This document shows, piece after piece, positions 8,696 through 18,127 of a stretch of DNA of 64,000 nucleotides; position 1 is the first letter of the stretch; each line of letters begins with the position of its first letter. Position numbers and translations under genes: made by a program. Origin of the DNA: Jiella marina. Its GTDB lineage: Bacteria; Pseudomonadota; Alphaproteobacteria; Rhizobiales; Rhizobiaceae. The stretch is from positions 180,108 through 244,107 of the forward strand of contig NZ_JAKQZG010000008.1 in assembly GCF_024359545.1 (NCBI RefSeq), in the 5' to 3' direction. A model generated the notes under the pieces. It had not been told where the DNA came from, ran no database searches, and was given only the letters and a program-made list of their open reading frames with translations.

Positions 8696-9771
8696 GCGCT
8701 TCGCCCTTCGATCATCCCTTTCTGGGCTCGCTCCTCGGGGACGAGGAGCTTCAGAGCTATTTCACCGCCGCCTCCGACATCGAGGCCATGCTGGTCTTCG
8801 AGGCGGCGCTGGCCGAGGTCGAAGCGCGCTTCGGGCTGATCACTTCGGCCGCAGCCGAGGAAATCCGCTCCCGTCTCGGCGATTTCGCGCCGGACCTTGC
8901 CGATCTCGCCGCCGGCACCGGCCGCGACGGCGTCGTCGTGCCGAGCCTCCTCAGGCAGATCCGTTCCGGCCTGTCCGCAGAGGCTGCGGCGGCGCTGCAC
9001 AGGGGCGCGACCAGCCAGGACGTCATCGACGCCTCGCTCGCCATGCGCATGCAGGGCGTGTCGCTCGTCCTCGACCAGCGGCTGGCCGCGCTCGGCAACG
9101 CCTTTGCCGAGTGGGGGCTGGAAGCCGGCGATCGCGAAGTGATGGCCCACACGCGCATGCAGGCGGCAAAGCCGGTCCGCTTTTCCTGCAAGATCGCCGC
9201 CTGGTCCGACCCGCTGACGCGCTGCCGGTTGCGGCGCGAGGAGATCGCGCCCCGCGCCTTCGCACTGCGGCTCGGCGGACCGGTGGGCGATCGGCGCGGT
9301 TTCGGCGATGAGGCGGAGCGATTTGCATCGGAGGTCGCGGCCCGTCTCGGCCTTTATCCGGCTCCTGGCTCGCTCCATTCCGAGCGCGACGGGATCGCCG
9401 AACTCGGCGGCTGGTTCTCGATGATCACCGGAGCCCTCGGCAAGTTCGGCCAGGATGCCGCGCTGTCGCTGCAGAACGAAGTGGGCGAGCTGGTGCTTGA
9501 AGGAGGCGGCGGCTCGTCGGCCATGCCGCACAAGAACAACCCCGTGGGCGCCGAGACCCTGGTCACGCTCGCCCGCTTCAACGCCACGCTGGTTTCGGGC
9601 CTCCATCATGCGCTCGTCCACGAGAACGAGCGATCCGGCGCTGCCTGGTCGCTCGAATGGATGATCCTGCCGCAAATGGCGATCGCGGCCGGCGCCGCGA
9701 CGCGCACTGCACAAGACCTTGTCGCGCACTTGTCGCTCGCCGAGGAACCGGCCGTGCCGCCTACTCCTTGA
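8692..9771 (+). CDS. pcaB: 3-carboxy-cis,cis-muconate cycloisomerase
   Basis: A 359-residue member of the fumarase/aspartase superfamily with the signature GSSAMPHKNNPVGAE and the helix segment HRGATSQDVIDASLAMRMQ. PcaB forms 4-carboxymuconolactone from 3-carboxymuconate. The GTG start at 8692 overlaps the pcaD stop. The pcaD-pcaB order differs from the common pcaDCHGB arrangement; the middle genes must be elsewhere or absent. The 3' end overlaps the convergent solute-binding protein gene by 11 bases. Confidence 0.88.
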   Translation: MSASPFDHPFLGSLLGDEELQSYFTAASDIEAMLVFEAALAEVEARFGLITSAAAEEIRSRLGDFAPDLADLAAGTGRDGVVVPSLLRQIRSGLSAEAAAALHRGATSQDVIDASLAMRMQGVSLVLDQRLAALGNAFAEWGLEAGDREVMAHTRMQAAKPVRFSCKIAAWSDPLTRCRLRREEIAPRAFALRLGGPVGDRRGFGDEAERFASEVAARLGLYPAPGSLHSERDGIAELGGWFSMITGALGKFGQDAALSLQNEVGELVLEGGGGSSAMPHKNNPVGAETLVTLARFNATLVSGLHHALVHENERSGAAWSLEWMILPQMAIAAGAATRTAQDLVAHLSLAEEPAVPPTP

Positions 9772-11365
9772 GGTCGACACGCTCGAAGACGTGATAGCCG
9801 AGCGGGTCCATGGTGAAGTTGACGACATTGGCCCGCGTCGCCACCAGGAAAACGGAATGGGCGATGGGCACCCAGGGCGCGTCCTCGTGGAAGACTTCCT
9901 GGGCAGCGTCATAGAGCGTCTTGCGCACGTCGCGATCGGCGTTTTCCTTGGCCCTGACGACGAGATCGTCGAAGCGCGGGTTGCACCAGCGGGCGATGTT
10001 GTTGCCGCCCGGCCGGGCGGCCGTGCAGCTCAAGAGCGTGTGCATGAAATTGTCCGGATCGCCATTGTCTCCGGTCCAGCCGTAGAGCGCCAGAGTCGTC
10101 TCGCCCGCCTGCAGCTTGTTGCGGTATTCCTCCCAGGGCGCTGTCACGATGTTGACGCGGATGCCGAGGGGTTCGAGATCGGCGGCGATCATCTGGGCCA
10201 TGCGCTTGGCGTCCGGATTGTAGGGGCGGCTGACCGGCATGTACCAGAGATCGATGGTCATCCCGTCGGTGACGCCGGCCTCCACGAGCAGTTCGCGGGC
10301 CGCATCGGGATCGTAGGGGTAGGGGGTTATGGCGTCGTTATAGGCCCAGAGCGTCGGCGGCAGCGGGTTTTTGGCCTCCGCCCCGGTGCCTGGATAAATT
10401 GCCGAGAGGATCGCCTTCTTGTCGATCGCCAGATTGAGCGCCCGGCGCACGCGCACGTCGTCGAAGGGCGGCCGTGAGGTGTTGATCGCCAGATAACCGA
10501 CATTGAACCCGCGCAACTCCAGAAGTTCCAGCCGCGGGTCGTTGGCGATCGACGCGAGATCGTTGGGGCTTGGAAACGCCATGACGTGACATTCGCCGGC
10601 CTTGAGCTTGGTCAGGCGCGCCGCCGGGGTGGGGGTGATCGAGAACACCAGCGTGTCGATCTTCGGTCGGCCGCGCCAGTACCGATCGAAGGCCTCGTAG
10701 CGGATGGCGACATCCTTGCGAAAATCGACGAACTGGTAGGGGCCCGTGCCGATCGGAGCCGTATCGAGCTTTTCCGGCGTGCCCGCCTCCATCATGCGGT
10801 CGGCATATTCGGCCGAGAGGATGGCATTGAACGGCAAGGCGAGGTCAGCGAGGAAGGGTGCTTCCGGGCGCGTCAGGCGGATCCGCACGGTCATCGGATC
10901 GACCGCTTCGATCTCTTCGAGAAGCGTCGGCATGCCCATGTCGAGGAAGTAGTCGAAACGGCCGCCGCCGACCTCGTGATAGGGATGATCCTCCTTCCAC
11001 TGGCGCATGAGGGTGAAGAGCACGTCCTCGGCGTTCAGCGTCCGGCTTGGCGTAAACTCGTCATTGGCGTGGAAGGGCACGTTCGGGCGGAGCTTGAAGA
11101 CATACTCGCGGCCGTCCGGCGAGATGGTCCAGCTTTCCGCGAGAGCGGGAACGAGATCCGTGGTGCCGGGCGCGAAGGCCACCAGGGTGTTGAACATCGG
11201 CCGGGCGGCGTCCATCGCCGTTCCGGTGATGGCCAGCGGTGGCGAGATCGTTTCGGGGCTGCCTTCCGAGCAGAAGACAAGGGTCTTGGCCGAGGCCGGC
11301 GAGGGCGCCGCGGAAACCGTACAGGTGAGGAGAATGGCGAGGCAGAGAAAACGCGACAGGAGCAT
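9761..11365 (-). CDS. ABC-type peptide/solute-binding protein (SBP family 5)
   Basis: A 534-residue exported protein. The signal peptide MLLSRFLCLAILLTCTVSA ends near PASA-KT. The mature part has the DppA/OppA-like layout: LVFCSEGSPETISPPL, YVFKLRPNVPFHAN, the RRALNLAIDKKAIL segment and the YGWTGDNGDPDNF segment. Such proteins bind di- or oligopeptides and related solutes in the periplasm. The start at 11365 is chosen for the signal peptide. It lies 45 bases behind the histidine kinase gene with no permease or ATPase genes nearby, so it may be a sensory partner rather than, or as well as, a transporter component. Confidence 0.88.
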   Translation of the reverse strand: MLLSRFLCLAILLTCTVSAAPSPASAKTLVFCSEGSPETISPPLAITGTAMDAARPMFNTLVAFAPGTTDLVPALAESWTISPDGREYVFKLRPNVPFHANDEFTPSRTLNAEDVLFTLMRQWKEDHPYHEVGGGRFDYFLDMGMPTLLEEIEAVDPMTVRIRLTRPEAPFLADLALPFNAILSAEYADRMMEAGTPEKLDTAPIGTGPYQFVDFRKDVAIRYEAFDRYWRGRPKIDTLVFSITPTPAARLTKLKAGECHVMAFPSPNDLASIANDPRLELLELRGFNVGYLAINTSRPPFDDVRVRRALNLAIDKKAILSAIYPGTGAEAKNPLPPTLWAYNDAITPYPYDPDAARELLVEAGVTDGMTIDLWYMPVSRPYNPDAKRMAQMIAADLEPLGIRVNIVTAPWEEYRNKLQAGETTLALYGWTGDNGDPDNFMHTLLSCTAARPGGNNIARWCNPRFDDLVVRAKENADRDVRKTLYDAAQEVFHEDAPWVPIAHSVFLVATRANVVNFTMDPLGYHVFERVDLKE

Positions 11366-11410
11366 GACGCGATAAGACTCCCTGGTGGCTGAGGCCGAGG
11401 CACGCATCCT

Positions 11411-13777
11411 TCAGGAGGCCTCGGCGGGCGCCCCCGCGCTGGCAGGTGGCGCTTCCTGTCGTTCGCGGGGAATGTCGATGACGAATGTCGTTCCGTTTCC
11501 GATTTCGCTTTCGGCGGTGATCGTGCCGCCCAGGGTCGCGGTGACGAGATTGTAGACGATATGCAGCCCGAGCCCGGTCGACCCGCTCGAGCGGCCGGTG
11601 GTGAAAAAGGGGTCGAAGATCCGGCCGCGATTTTCCGGCGAAATGCCGCGGCCGTCATCGGCGAATTCGATCCGAACACTGTTCGCGTCGCGCTTGCGGA
11701 TCGTCACGGTCACGGTGCCGGTCTTCCCGGGCTCGAAGGCATGGATGTAGGCGTTGGTCAGAAGATTGGTGAGAACCTGCGACAGGGCGCCGGGATAGGA
11801 GAGCATCTCGATGTCGTCTTCGCAGTCGATCTTCACCGGATGTCCGGCCCGGCGCTGCATCGGGCCGAGGCTGGTGAAGAGATCGGCGACGAAACTGTCC
11901 ATCTGGAAGGCGCGGCGTTCGCCGCTCGCCTGATCGGCGGCCACCTGCTTGAAACTGGCGACCAGTTCGGCGGCGCGATCGAGATTGGTTGTCAGGAGCC
12001 GTGCGCCTTCGCCGGTGCGCCCGATGAAATCGTCGAAGGCCTGGCGTGTCACCTTGCCTTCGGTGGTGGCGGTCTTGAACCGTGCGGTCTCGTCGCGCAT
12101 GACCGTCGCGGTGGTCAGGGCGACGCCGAGCGGCGTGTTGATCTCATGGGCGACGCCGGCGACGAGCTGGCCGAGAGAGGCGAGCTTCTCGCTCTGGATC
12201 AGTTCCCGCTGCGTCCGTTTGAGCTGATCCAGCGCCTTTTCCGTATCGTCCTTGGCGAGCCGCAAGGCGGTCTCGCGCTTGCCCAGTTCGGCTAGGAAAT
12301 GGTTCGTGGCCCGGGTCATGTGGCCGATTTCGTCGTGCCGCCTGGATTCCGCGAGGGGGCCGAGCGTCGGGTTCGCCGCCCGTTGCAGCATGCCCTGCTC
12401 CAACCCCTTGATCGGGCGGGTGATCGATCGCGCGACGCTGAGACCGAAGAAGACGGCGACGAAAAGTCCGAAACCGGCGCTAAACAAAAGAATGCGCCGT
12501 GCCGCCGTGCCTGTGGCATCGGCGTTGCTCGACAGCGCCGCATTGAGATTGGAAACCTCGAACACCATGCCGGAGGACGCCACCGCCATGCGCCGTAAAA
12601 TGGCGTTCTGGGTTGCCAGCCCGCTGCGGGCTTCGGCCAGACCGTTGCGCCACAGGTCGAGGGCGTTCAGCATCTCGGTCTGGATGAGCGGTGAGATCGG
12701 CAGCGAGGCGATGGTTTCGCCGAGCATGCGGCTTTCGCCGATGATGGACGAGATTGCGACGATGTCGCGGCGACGGACCGCGTCACGGGTGCGTTCGCCG
12801 AGCTTGAGCGTTTCGACCGCGATGTTCTGGGTCGCCTGCTCGGTCTCCTGGGCGTTGACCGTGTAGGTGAGGAGTTCCGAGACCTCTTCGTGCGAGGCTC
12901 TCGCCGCCGTGCCGTCGATCTTCAGTCGCCGGTCGAGAAAACGCAGCAATGCTTCCGGCGAGCCGCCCCGGGTAAACGTTCGAAGAGCCGCGTCGAATTC
13001 GTCGATGGCGGCGGAGTCGCCGGCAGCGTCGAACGCCGCACGGAAGGAATCGGCAGCATTGGCCACTCTCGCGTCGGAGAAGGGATCGTCGGTCTGTGAC
13101 GAGCGGTCTGCAAGACGGTCAGTCCAGGCCTCGACGACGGCCCTTCGCATGCCGGTGGTCGCTGATGTCAGATCCAGGGCGCTGCGAAGTGTGGCGTCGC
13201 GATCGCGCAGTGTGGAAACGACGTCGGCATTGGATTCGTGCTGGCGTCCCCGGGCCTCGTCGGTGAGCGAGATCAACCGGCCCAACCGGGTATCCATCGA
13301 GGCCAGCAACTCGTCATTCTTGTCGATAGCCAGCTCGAGTTCGCCCATCGCGCCCTTGAAGCGCTCGAGCGACCCGATCGTGGCGAGAATCGCGTCGGCG
13401 TTGTCGGGGTCGGTGACCTCTTCGGCGATTTCGCTGAGGCCGGCCGTTGCCGCGCCGATGCTCGCCATGAAGGCGCCGAGATGGGTCGCGCGGTCGCTCG
13501 GCACGGCGTCGACGAAATCGTCCCGGGCGCTGATCGCGGAGACCACGTTGCGAAACACGGAGGCCACGGTGAGCGCTCCGCGCCGGGCGTCGTCAGCACG
13601 GTCGAGCAGGATGATCGAGGCGATTCCGAGCAGAACCGCGAGCACGATGGGAATCGCGCCGACAAGAAACACCCTGCGCGCGATCGACAGCCGGAAGATG
13701 CTCCCATCCTCATCAGACGTCGCAATCACCGGCGATGCAGGTGGCAATTGGCGCATGAGCGTCAGGTCGTGCTTCAC
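11411..13777 (-). CDS. Membrane-bound HAMP sensor histidine kinase
   Basis: A 788-residue kinase. TM1 is at about 32-56, followed by a large, mostly helical periplasmic sensor region to about 425. TM2 (ILLFSAGFGLFVAVFFGLSV) leads into a HAMP linker and a coiled coil. The H-box VAGVAHEINTPLG has the phosphorylated His near 544; the ATPase domain has the N-box LTNLLTNAYIHA, DDGRGISPEN and GSTGLGLHIVYNL. No receiver or response-regulator gene is adjacent. The neighbouring solute-binding protein is a plausible periplasmic ligand carrier (inference). Confidence 0.9.
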   Translation of the reverse strand: MKHDLTLMRQLPPASPVIATSDEDGSIFRLSIARRVFLVGAIPIVLAVLLGIASIILLDRADDARRGALTVASVFRNVVSAISARDDFVDAVPSDRATHLGAFMASIGAATAGLSEIAEEVTDPDNADAILATIGSLERFKGAMGELELAIDKNDELLASMDTRLGRLISLTDEARGRQHESNADVVSTLRDRDATLRSALDLTSATTGMRRAVVEAWTDRLADRSSQTDDPFSDARVANAADSFRAAFDAAGDSAAIDEFDAALRTFTRGGSPEALLRFLDRRLKIDGTAARASHEEVSELLTYTVNAQETEQATQNIAVETLKLGERTRDAVRRRDIVAISSIIGESRMLGETIASLPISPLIQTEMLNALDLWRNGLAEARSGLATQNAILRRMAVASSGMVFEVSNLNAALSSNADATGTAARRILLFSAGFGLFVAVFFGLSVARSITRPIKGLEQGMLQRAANPTLGPLAESRRHDEIGHMTRATNHFLAELGKRETALRLAKDDTEKALDQLKRTQRELIQSEKLASLGQLVAGVAHEINTPLGVALTTATVMRDETARFKTATTEGKVTRQAFDDFIGRTGEGARLLTTNLDRAAELVASFKQVAADQASGERRAFQMDSFVADLFTSLGPMQRRAGHPVKIDCEDDIEMLSYPGALSQVLTNLLTNAYIHAFEPGKTGTVTVTIRKRDANSVRIEFADDGRGISPENRGRIFDPFFTTGRSSGSTGLGLHIVYNLVTATLGGTITAESEIGNGTTFVIDIPRERQEAPPASAGAPAEAS

Positions 13778-14022
13778 GACCGTCGCTGCCTGGCGAGCGC
13801 CATCACCACACGCGCCGCATCCGACCGTGCCGCGAGAACCAAAATCTCCGTCATCTTAGCGAATATGCCGTAACCGTAAACCCGAGGGCATGGCGCCTGC
13901 ACGACGCCCGGTGCCTAGCAGCTACATATTTCCACGATGTTTCACGAACATTTCGTGCCAAGCGAAAGACGTCCCGCGTCGGCTGCGTCACAGTCGGGGA
14001 GGCCGCTTCATCCCTTCCGGTC

Positions 14023-16668
14023 TCAAAGCCGGAACATCGGCGCGCCGAGATCGCGGAAATCCCGCTCCCGGCAGGTCAGCACGATCACCTGGAGCTCACG
14101 CGCGGCCTCGCGCAGCACCCGGTGCATGCGCTCCAGCCGCATCTCGTCGGTATTGACCAGCGCATCGTCGAGGATCACCGCGGCGGGGTGGCCGCCTTCC
14201 TTCAGAACATGGGCGAGCGACAGCCGCGCCACGACGGCGACCTGTTCACGGGCCCCGGCGGAAAGCCGCTCGAAGCGCTCCTCCACCCCGCGTCGCCGCA
14301 GCGCCCTGATCTCCAGCGTCTCTTCGTCGAGATCGATCTCGCTTTCGGGATGCAGCAGCCGCAGATACGGCGCGACGCGCGCCTTGATAGGCCCCAGCCA
14401 GAGTTCGCGGGCCTCGCGCTGGGCTGTGGCGAGGGTCGCGCTCAGGAGTTTCGATGCCTCGGCTTCGAGCGTGAGCCGCTCGATTTTCTTGGAGAGCGGG
14501 ACGAGTTCCTCCTCCATGCGCGCGATGTCCTCGCCGATCGCATTGCCACCCTCGGCGCGCAATTCGCCTTCGAGCGAGAGGGTTTCGTCGCGCAGCGCCT
14601 GAAGATTCTGGGTGATCCGGCGCAAGGCTTCGCGGCGATCCTCCACCTCGCGTCGGGCCGCCTCGACATTGCTTTCGGCGCGTTCGCGATCGCGCAGGTC
14701 AACCTGCGCCTGTTTGGCTTCACGATCGGCCTCGGCCCGTCCGAGCGCCGCACTCAGGCCGGCTCGCGGCGTTTCGGCTTCCGCAGCAGAGAGCTCGGCG
14801 CCGAGCCGATCCCGCTCGGCAGTCAGTCTGGCGACTTCGCTCTCGGCGGTGCCGCGCCGGATCGCCAAGCCTTCGATGAGCCGCCGCGCCGCATGTTCCC
14901 TGCTCTCGGCTTCGACCCGATTCCTGCGGGCGGTTTCGAGCGTCGCGCGAAGCTCGGCCTCGCCCGGCATCGACTGATCCGATGATATCGCAAGCTCCGC
15001 CTTCTGCGCCTTCAGGCGCGTCAGCCCGGCCTCCACCGCCTCGCGCCTGGCCCGCGCCTCGTCGAGTCCGTCGGGAAGCAGCGCGCGGATCTGCGCCTTT
15101 GCCGCGGCGAGTTCGCCATTCAGCGTCTTTGCCTCGGCGAGCTTCGCCCGTGCCTCTTCGGGGGAGGCGGCGCCATGGCGCGCCAGCAATCGCGTCAGGG
15201 CGTCCTTCGCCGCGCGTTCCTCCTCGGCAAGGCTCGCAGCGTTGCCGCCCGGCGCGACGGTGACGCAACCGAAGCCTTCCAGCTTGAACGAAGTCGGCTC
15301 GGTGACCGCGATTGCGGTTTCCGCCGCCAATCTCTCCCCGGACGGCGCGACGACCTTGCCGTCGCCGCTTGGCGCGAAGCTGATCGTCGGGGCCGCGACA
15401 GTGAGTTTCACCTCACAGTCGCGCCGTCGCTGCTCGGCCTTGTCGATCGCCGCGACAGCGGCCTCGTCGAGGCCGATCGCGCTGACCGCCCGGCGCTTTT
15501 CGACCATCTCCTGGCCAAGGGCTTCGGCGACGGCGATGGCGCGAGTCAGCTCGGCCAATCGATCGGTCTCCCGCTCGATCTCTCCTGCGAGGCGGAACGC
15601 TTCGTGGCGCTGAGCGGCCTGGCGTTCGGCCTCCGTGAGGGCCTGACGCTCTTTCGTCCTTTCGGTGAGCTCGGCGTTTGCCTCGCGCAGCTGGCCGTCC
15701 GCTTCGGCGAACAGGCGGAGGGCGTCGTCGAGAGAGTGTTGCGTCGTATCGACATTCCTGGCGAGCGCGTCACGCTGCCTGAGTCTCGCCTCTGCCGCCT
15801 GGCGGATCGCCTCGGCGTGCTTCAGCGCGGAGGCCGCCGTCTGCCATTCCCGGTCGCGCTCGCCCGCTTTGTGCGCCGCCGCTTCGGCTTCGGCGAGCGC
15901 GCTCTCTGCCTTGGAGAGAGTGCCTGCGTCTTCGTAATCCTTCAGCCGCTTGCGGCGATCTGCGAGGCGGTCGATCTTCTGGGCGAGCTCCCGATAGGCT
16001 TCGCGCTTGAGGGTGAGACTTTCCTCGATCCGGCGATATTCCTCGCGGGCGACCTTCAGGGGCGAGTCGATCTTGTCCTTGCCCGTCGCCGTGAAGAAGC
16101 GTCCTTCCAGCTCCTTGGCGGCGGCGATCAGGCCGCGGCCGCGCTCGCCGCCCAGCATCTGCCCGACCTCGCCCTCCAGCGAGGCGGTGAGGGCGTCCCT
16201 GCCGGCGCCGATGTCGAGACCCCGCACCGAGCGGCCCTGGTCAACCCACAGAAGACCGAAGGCGCCACGAAAGTCGTCCTCGCGTTGTTTGCGAGCCGTC
16301 GTGTGCTGGAAGCGCAGGAGTTCGGCCAGACGATCTTCCACCGCATCGCCGGACAGCGCGCCGCCCGGCCAGGACAAGGCGGCCGACTGGCGTTGCAGGA
16401 AGGCTTTTTCCAGATGATAGTCGACACCGTCCAGCGTGAATTCGACGGCGACCAGCGGGCGGTTGCCGCCCTGATAGGGCTGAAACTCCTTTACCGCCTC
16501 GCCGCCGGCGCGGTGCTTCTGAAAAAAGGCCGCGCGCAATGCCTTCAGAAGCGTCGACTTGCCGGCTTCATTGTCGCCGACGACGATGTTGAGCCCGGCC
16601 GAGAACTGGCTGAGTTCGGCATGGGCGATGGAGGCGAAGTCCTCGACCTTGAGTGATTTCAGATACAT
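14023..16668 (-). CDS. Rad50/SbcC-like (YhaN-type) coiled-coil ATPase
   Basis: An 881-residue protein. The N-terminal Walker A is GDNEAGKSTLLKA (about 32-44). The middle is a long heptad-rich, Ala/Glu/Arg-rich coiled coil. The C-terminal ATPase half has the signature LSAGAREQVAVVARLSLAHVL and Walker B AVILDDALVNTD. This is the SMC/Rad50 plan, shortened as in YhaN. It is encoded 6 bases after a Mre11-like nuclease gene, so the pair probably forms a DNA end-processing complex. No CxxC zinc hook was recognised in the coil, unlike true SbcC/Rad50. Confidence 0.85.
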   Translation of the reverse strand: MYLKSLKVEDFASIAHAELSQFSAGLNIVVGDNEAGKSTLLKALRAAFFQKHRAGGEAVKEFQPYQGGNRPLVAVEFTLDGVDYHLEKAFLQRQSAALSWPGGALSGDAVEDRLAELLRFQHTTARKQREDDFRGAFGLLWVDQGRSVRGLDIGAGRDALTASLEGEVGQMLGGERGRGLIAAAKELEGRFFTATGKDKIDSPLKVAREEYRRIEESLTLKREAYRELAQKIDRLADRRKRLKDYEDAGTLSKAESALAEAEAAAHKAGERDREWQTAASALKHAEAIRQAAEARLRQRDALARNVDTTQHSLDDALRLFAEADGQLREANAELTERTKERQALTEAERQAAQRHEAFRLAGEIERETDRLAELTRAIAVAEALGQEMVEKRRAVSAIGLDEAAVAAIDKAEQRRRDCEVKLTVAAPTISFAPSGDGKVVAPSGERLAAETAIAVTEPTSFKLEGFGCVTVAPGGNAASLAEEERAAKDALTRLLARHGAASPEEARAKLAEAKTLNGELAAAKAQIRALLPDGLDEARARREAVEAGLTRLKAQKAELAISSDQSMPGEAELRATLETARRNRVEAESREHAARRLIEGLAIRRGTAESEVARLTAERDRLGAELSAAEAETPRAGLSAALGRAEADREAKQAQVDLRDRERAESNVEAARREVEDRREALRRITQNLQALRDETLSLEGELRAEGGNAIGEDIARMEEELVPLSKKIERLTLEAEASKLLSATLATAQREARELWLGPIKARVAPYLRLLHPESEIDLDEETLEIRALRRRGVEERFERLSAGAREQVAVVARLSLAHVLKEGGHPAAVILDDALVNTDEMRLERMHRVLREAARELQVIVLTCRERDFRDLGAPMFRL

Positions 16669-16674
16669 GGCGGC

Positions 16675-17811
16675 TCAGCGCTCCGCCGCGCCGGCAAGGC
16701 GCCGGTGCTCGACATAGATCATGCGCAGCGCTCGCGCGGCAGCGGCGCGCTCCGGATCGGCCGCATCCTGCGCCTTGGCGCGCAACCGCTCCACGGCGGT
16801 GCGCACGAAGCCGCTGAGGTCGATCGCGTCGAGATCGTCCTCGTCCGGCTCGTCGAAGAGGTCCGCATCCTCGATTTCGAGATGGAAGAGCCGATCGCGC
16901 CATGCCGACAGGGAGGCTTCCAGCGCGACGCGGTCGCGCAGTGGCAGACTTCCCGAAAGGGTCAAATGGATCAGCGTATCGCCCGGCGCCGGGAGAACAC
17001 TCAGGGCCTCTTCGAGGGCCGTGATGTCGCCGTCGAGACGCAGGGACAGGCGGCGCCAGTCGAAGCGGGCCACCCGCACCTTCTCGATACGCGGCGCAGC
17101 GCCCGGCGCATCGATCTCGACGATCGCGACGTGACCCGGTGCGTTGGCCGGATAGCGGTCGGGTTCCGGCGTGCCAGCATATACGGTTTTCGGCGCGATT
17201 TCGACGAAGCCGTGCCAGTCTCCGAGTGCCAGATAGTCGAGCCGGGCCAGCAAGGCCCGGTCCTCGGCGATCACATTATGCGCCTCGGCCGCTTCCGGCA
17301 GGCGGTTGGCGAGAGAGCCGTGGGCAAGGCCGACCCGGATGGCCTTGGGCGGAGTTCGTGCATCGTCAAACCATTCGGTGACGTCGGCTGCCTCGTGGCG
17401 GCGGGTGAGGGGGGCGGGAAGCATGGCGAGCCGACCGTCGCAAAGTGTCAGAATCTCTGGTTTGTCCGCAATGACTGCCGTGCGAAGTCCCACCTGATCC
17501 GCCAGCCGGCGAAACTGCGTCCAGACGCTGACTGAAAGAGCGGCGTCGTGATTGCCGGGCAGAAGAACCCACGGGCCGGAAAAGCCGCGCATGGCGTCGA
17601 TCGTTCTGTTGACGTCCCGGTTGGGCACGAAATTGTCGTCGAAGACGTCGCCGGCCACGAGCACGGCATCGCAGCGCCGTTCTTCGGCAAGGAGGGCGAT
17701 CCGGCCCACCGCGGCAACGCGTTCGGCTCGCAATACGCCGCTGAGTTCCGGCTCGAACCCGCCGAAGGGTTTGCCGATCTGCCAGTCCGCCGTGTGAAGT
17801 AACCGGATCAT
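16675..17811 (-). CDS. Mre11/SbcD-like DNA repair metallophosphoesterase (YhaO-type)
   Basis: A 378-residue protein. The metal-binding motifs are LLHTADWQIGKPF (DxH variant, D-W-Q), VLVAGDVFDDN, LLPGNHDAA, GLAHGS and LALGDWHGF. The classical DxH motif reads DWQ here, as in YhaO/SbcD-like repair nucleases with relaxed motif I. The start at 17811 is set by the MIRLLHTADW beginning; the frame is open 76 codons further up but not family-like. It is the first gene of a two-gene operon with the Rad50-like ATPase and probably acts on DNA ends. Confidence 0.85.
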   Translation of the reverse strand: MIRLLHTADWQIGKPFGGFEPELSGVLRAERVAAVGRIALLAEERRCDAVLVAGDVFDDNFVPNRDVNRTIDAMRGFSGPWVLLPGNHDAALSVSVWTQFRRLADQVGLRTAVIADKPEILTLCDGRLAMLPAPLTRRHEAADVTEWFDDARTPPKAIRVGLAHGSLANRLPEAAEAHNVIAEDRALLARLDYLALGDWHGFVEIAPKTVYAGTPEPDRYPANAPGHVAIVEIDAPGAAPRIEKVRVARFDWRRLSLRLDGDITALEEALSVLPAPGDTLIHLTLSGSLPLRDRVALEASLSAWRDRLFHLEIEDADLFDEPDEDDLDAIDLSGFVRTAVERLRAKAQDAADPERAAAARALRMIYVEHRRLAGAAER

Positions 17812-18100
17812 CGCGCCGTTTGCCTCGGGGCCGCTGAGAGGAAGGAACGGGCGGACCCTGCCTCGCGCACGATCTGCAGACAAGCACCGTGGCGCTTGGT
17901 CTTTAACCTTTTCAACGACTTTTCGACAGGAACCCGCCACTGCCGCAGCGGCGTCCAAGACCTGTCGCAATCTGCTGAATGGACCGTGGCCGAGATGCGA
18001 CACCACCCGGCATGACGCAACGCCCCATGTCGGAAACACAACGATCGAAGTCAGGGGACCTCACTCGTCTACACGAATTTAAGGCCTTTCCCCGAGGATA
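17812..18100. other. Divergent intergenic region
   Basis: About 290 bases between the Mre11-like gene (minus) and the GGDEF-EAL gene (plus). It must hold promoters for both directions; no strong sigma-70-like pair was picked out by eye and no small gene is convincing. Confidence 0.5.
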
Positions 18101-18121
18101 GTCCCCAGATCACTTGGGGAC
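18101..18121 (+). promoter_or_regulatory. Hairpin covering the ribosome binding site of the GGDEF-EAL gene
   Basis: GTCCCCA (18101-18107) pairs perfectly with TGGGGAC (18115-18121) around a 7-base loop. The right arm holds GGGGA, the only ribosome-site-like sequence for the ATG at 18128 (spacing about 7). If formed in the mRNA, the stem would hide the ribosome site. A DNA operator is the alternative reading. Confidence 0.5.
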
Positions 18122-18127
18122 GTCGTC

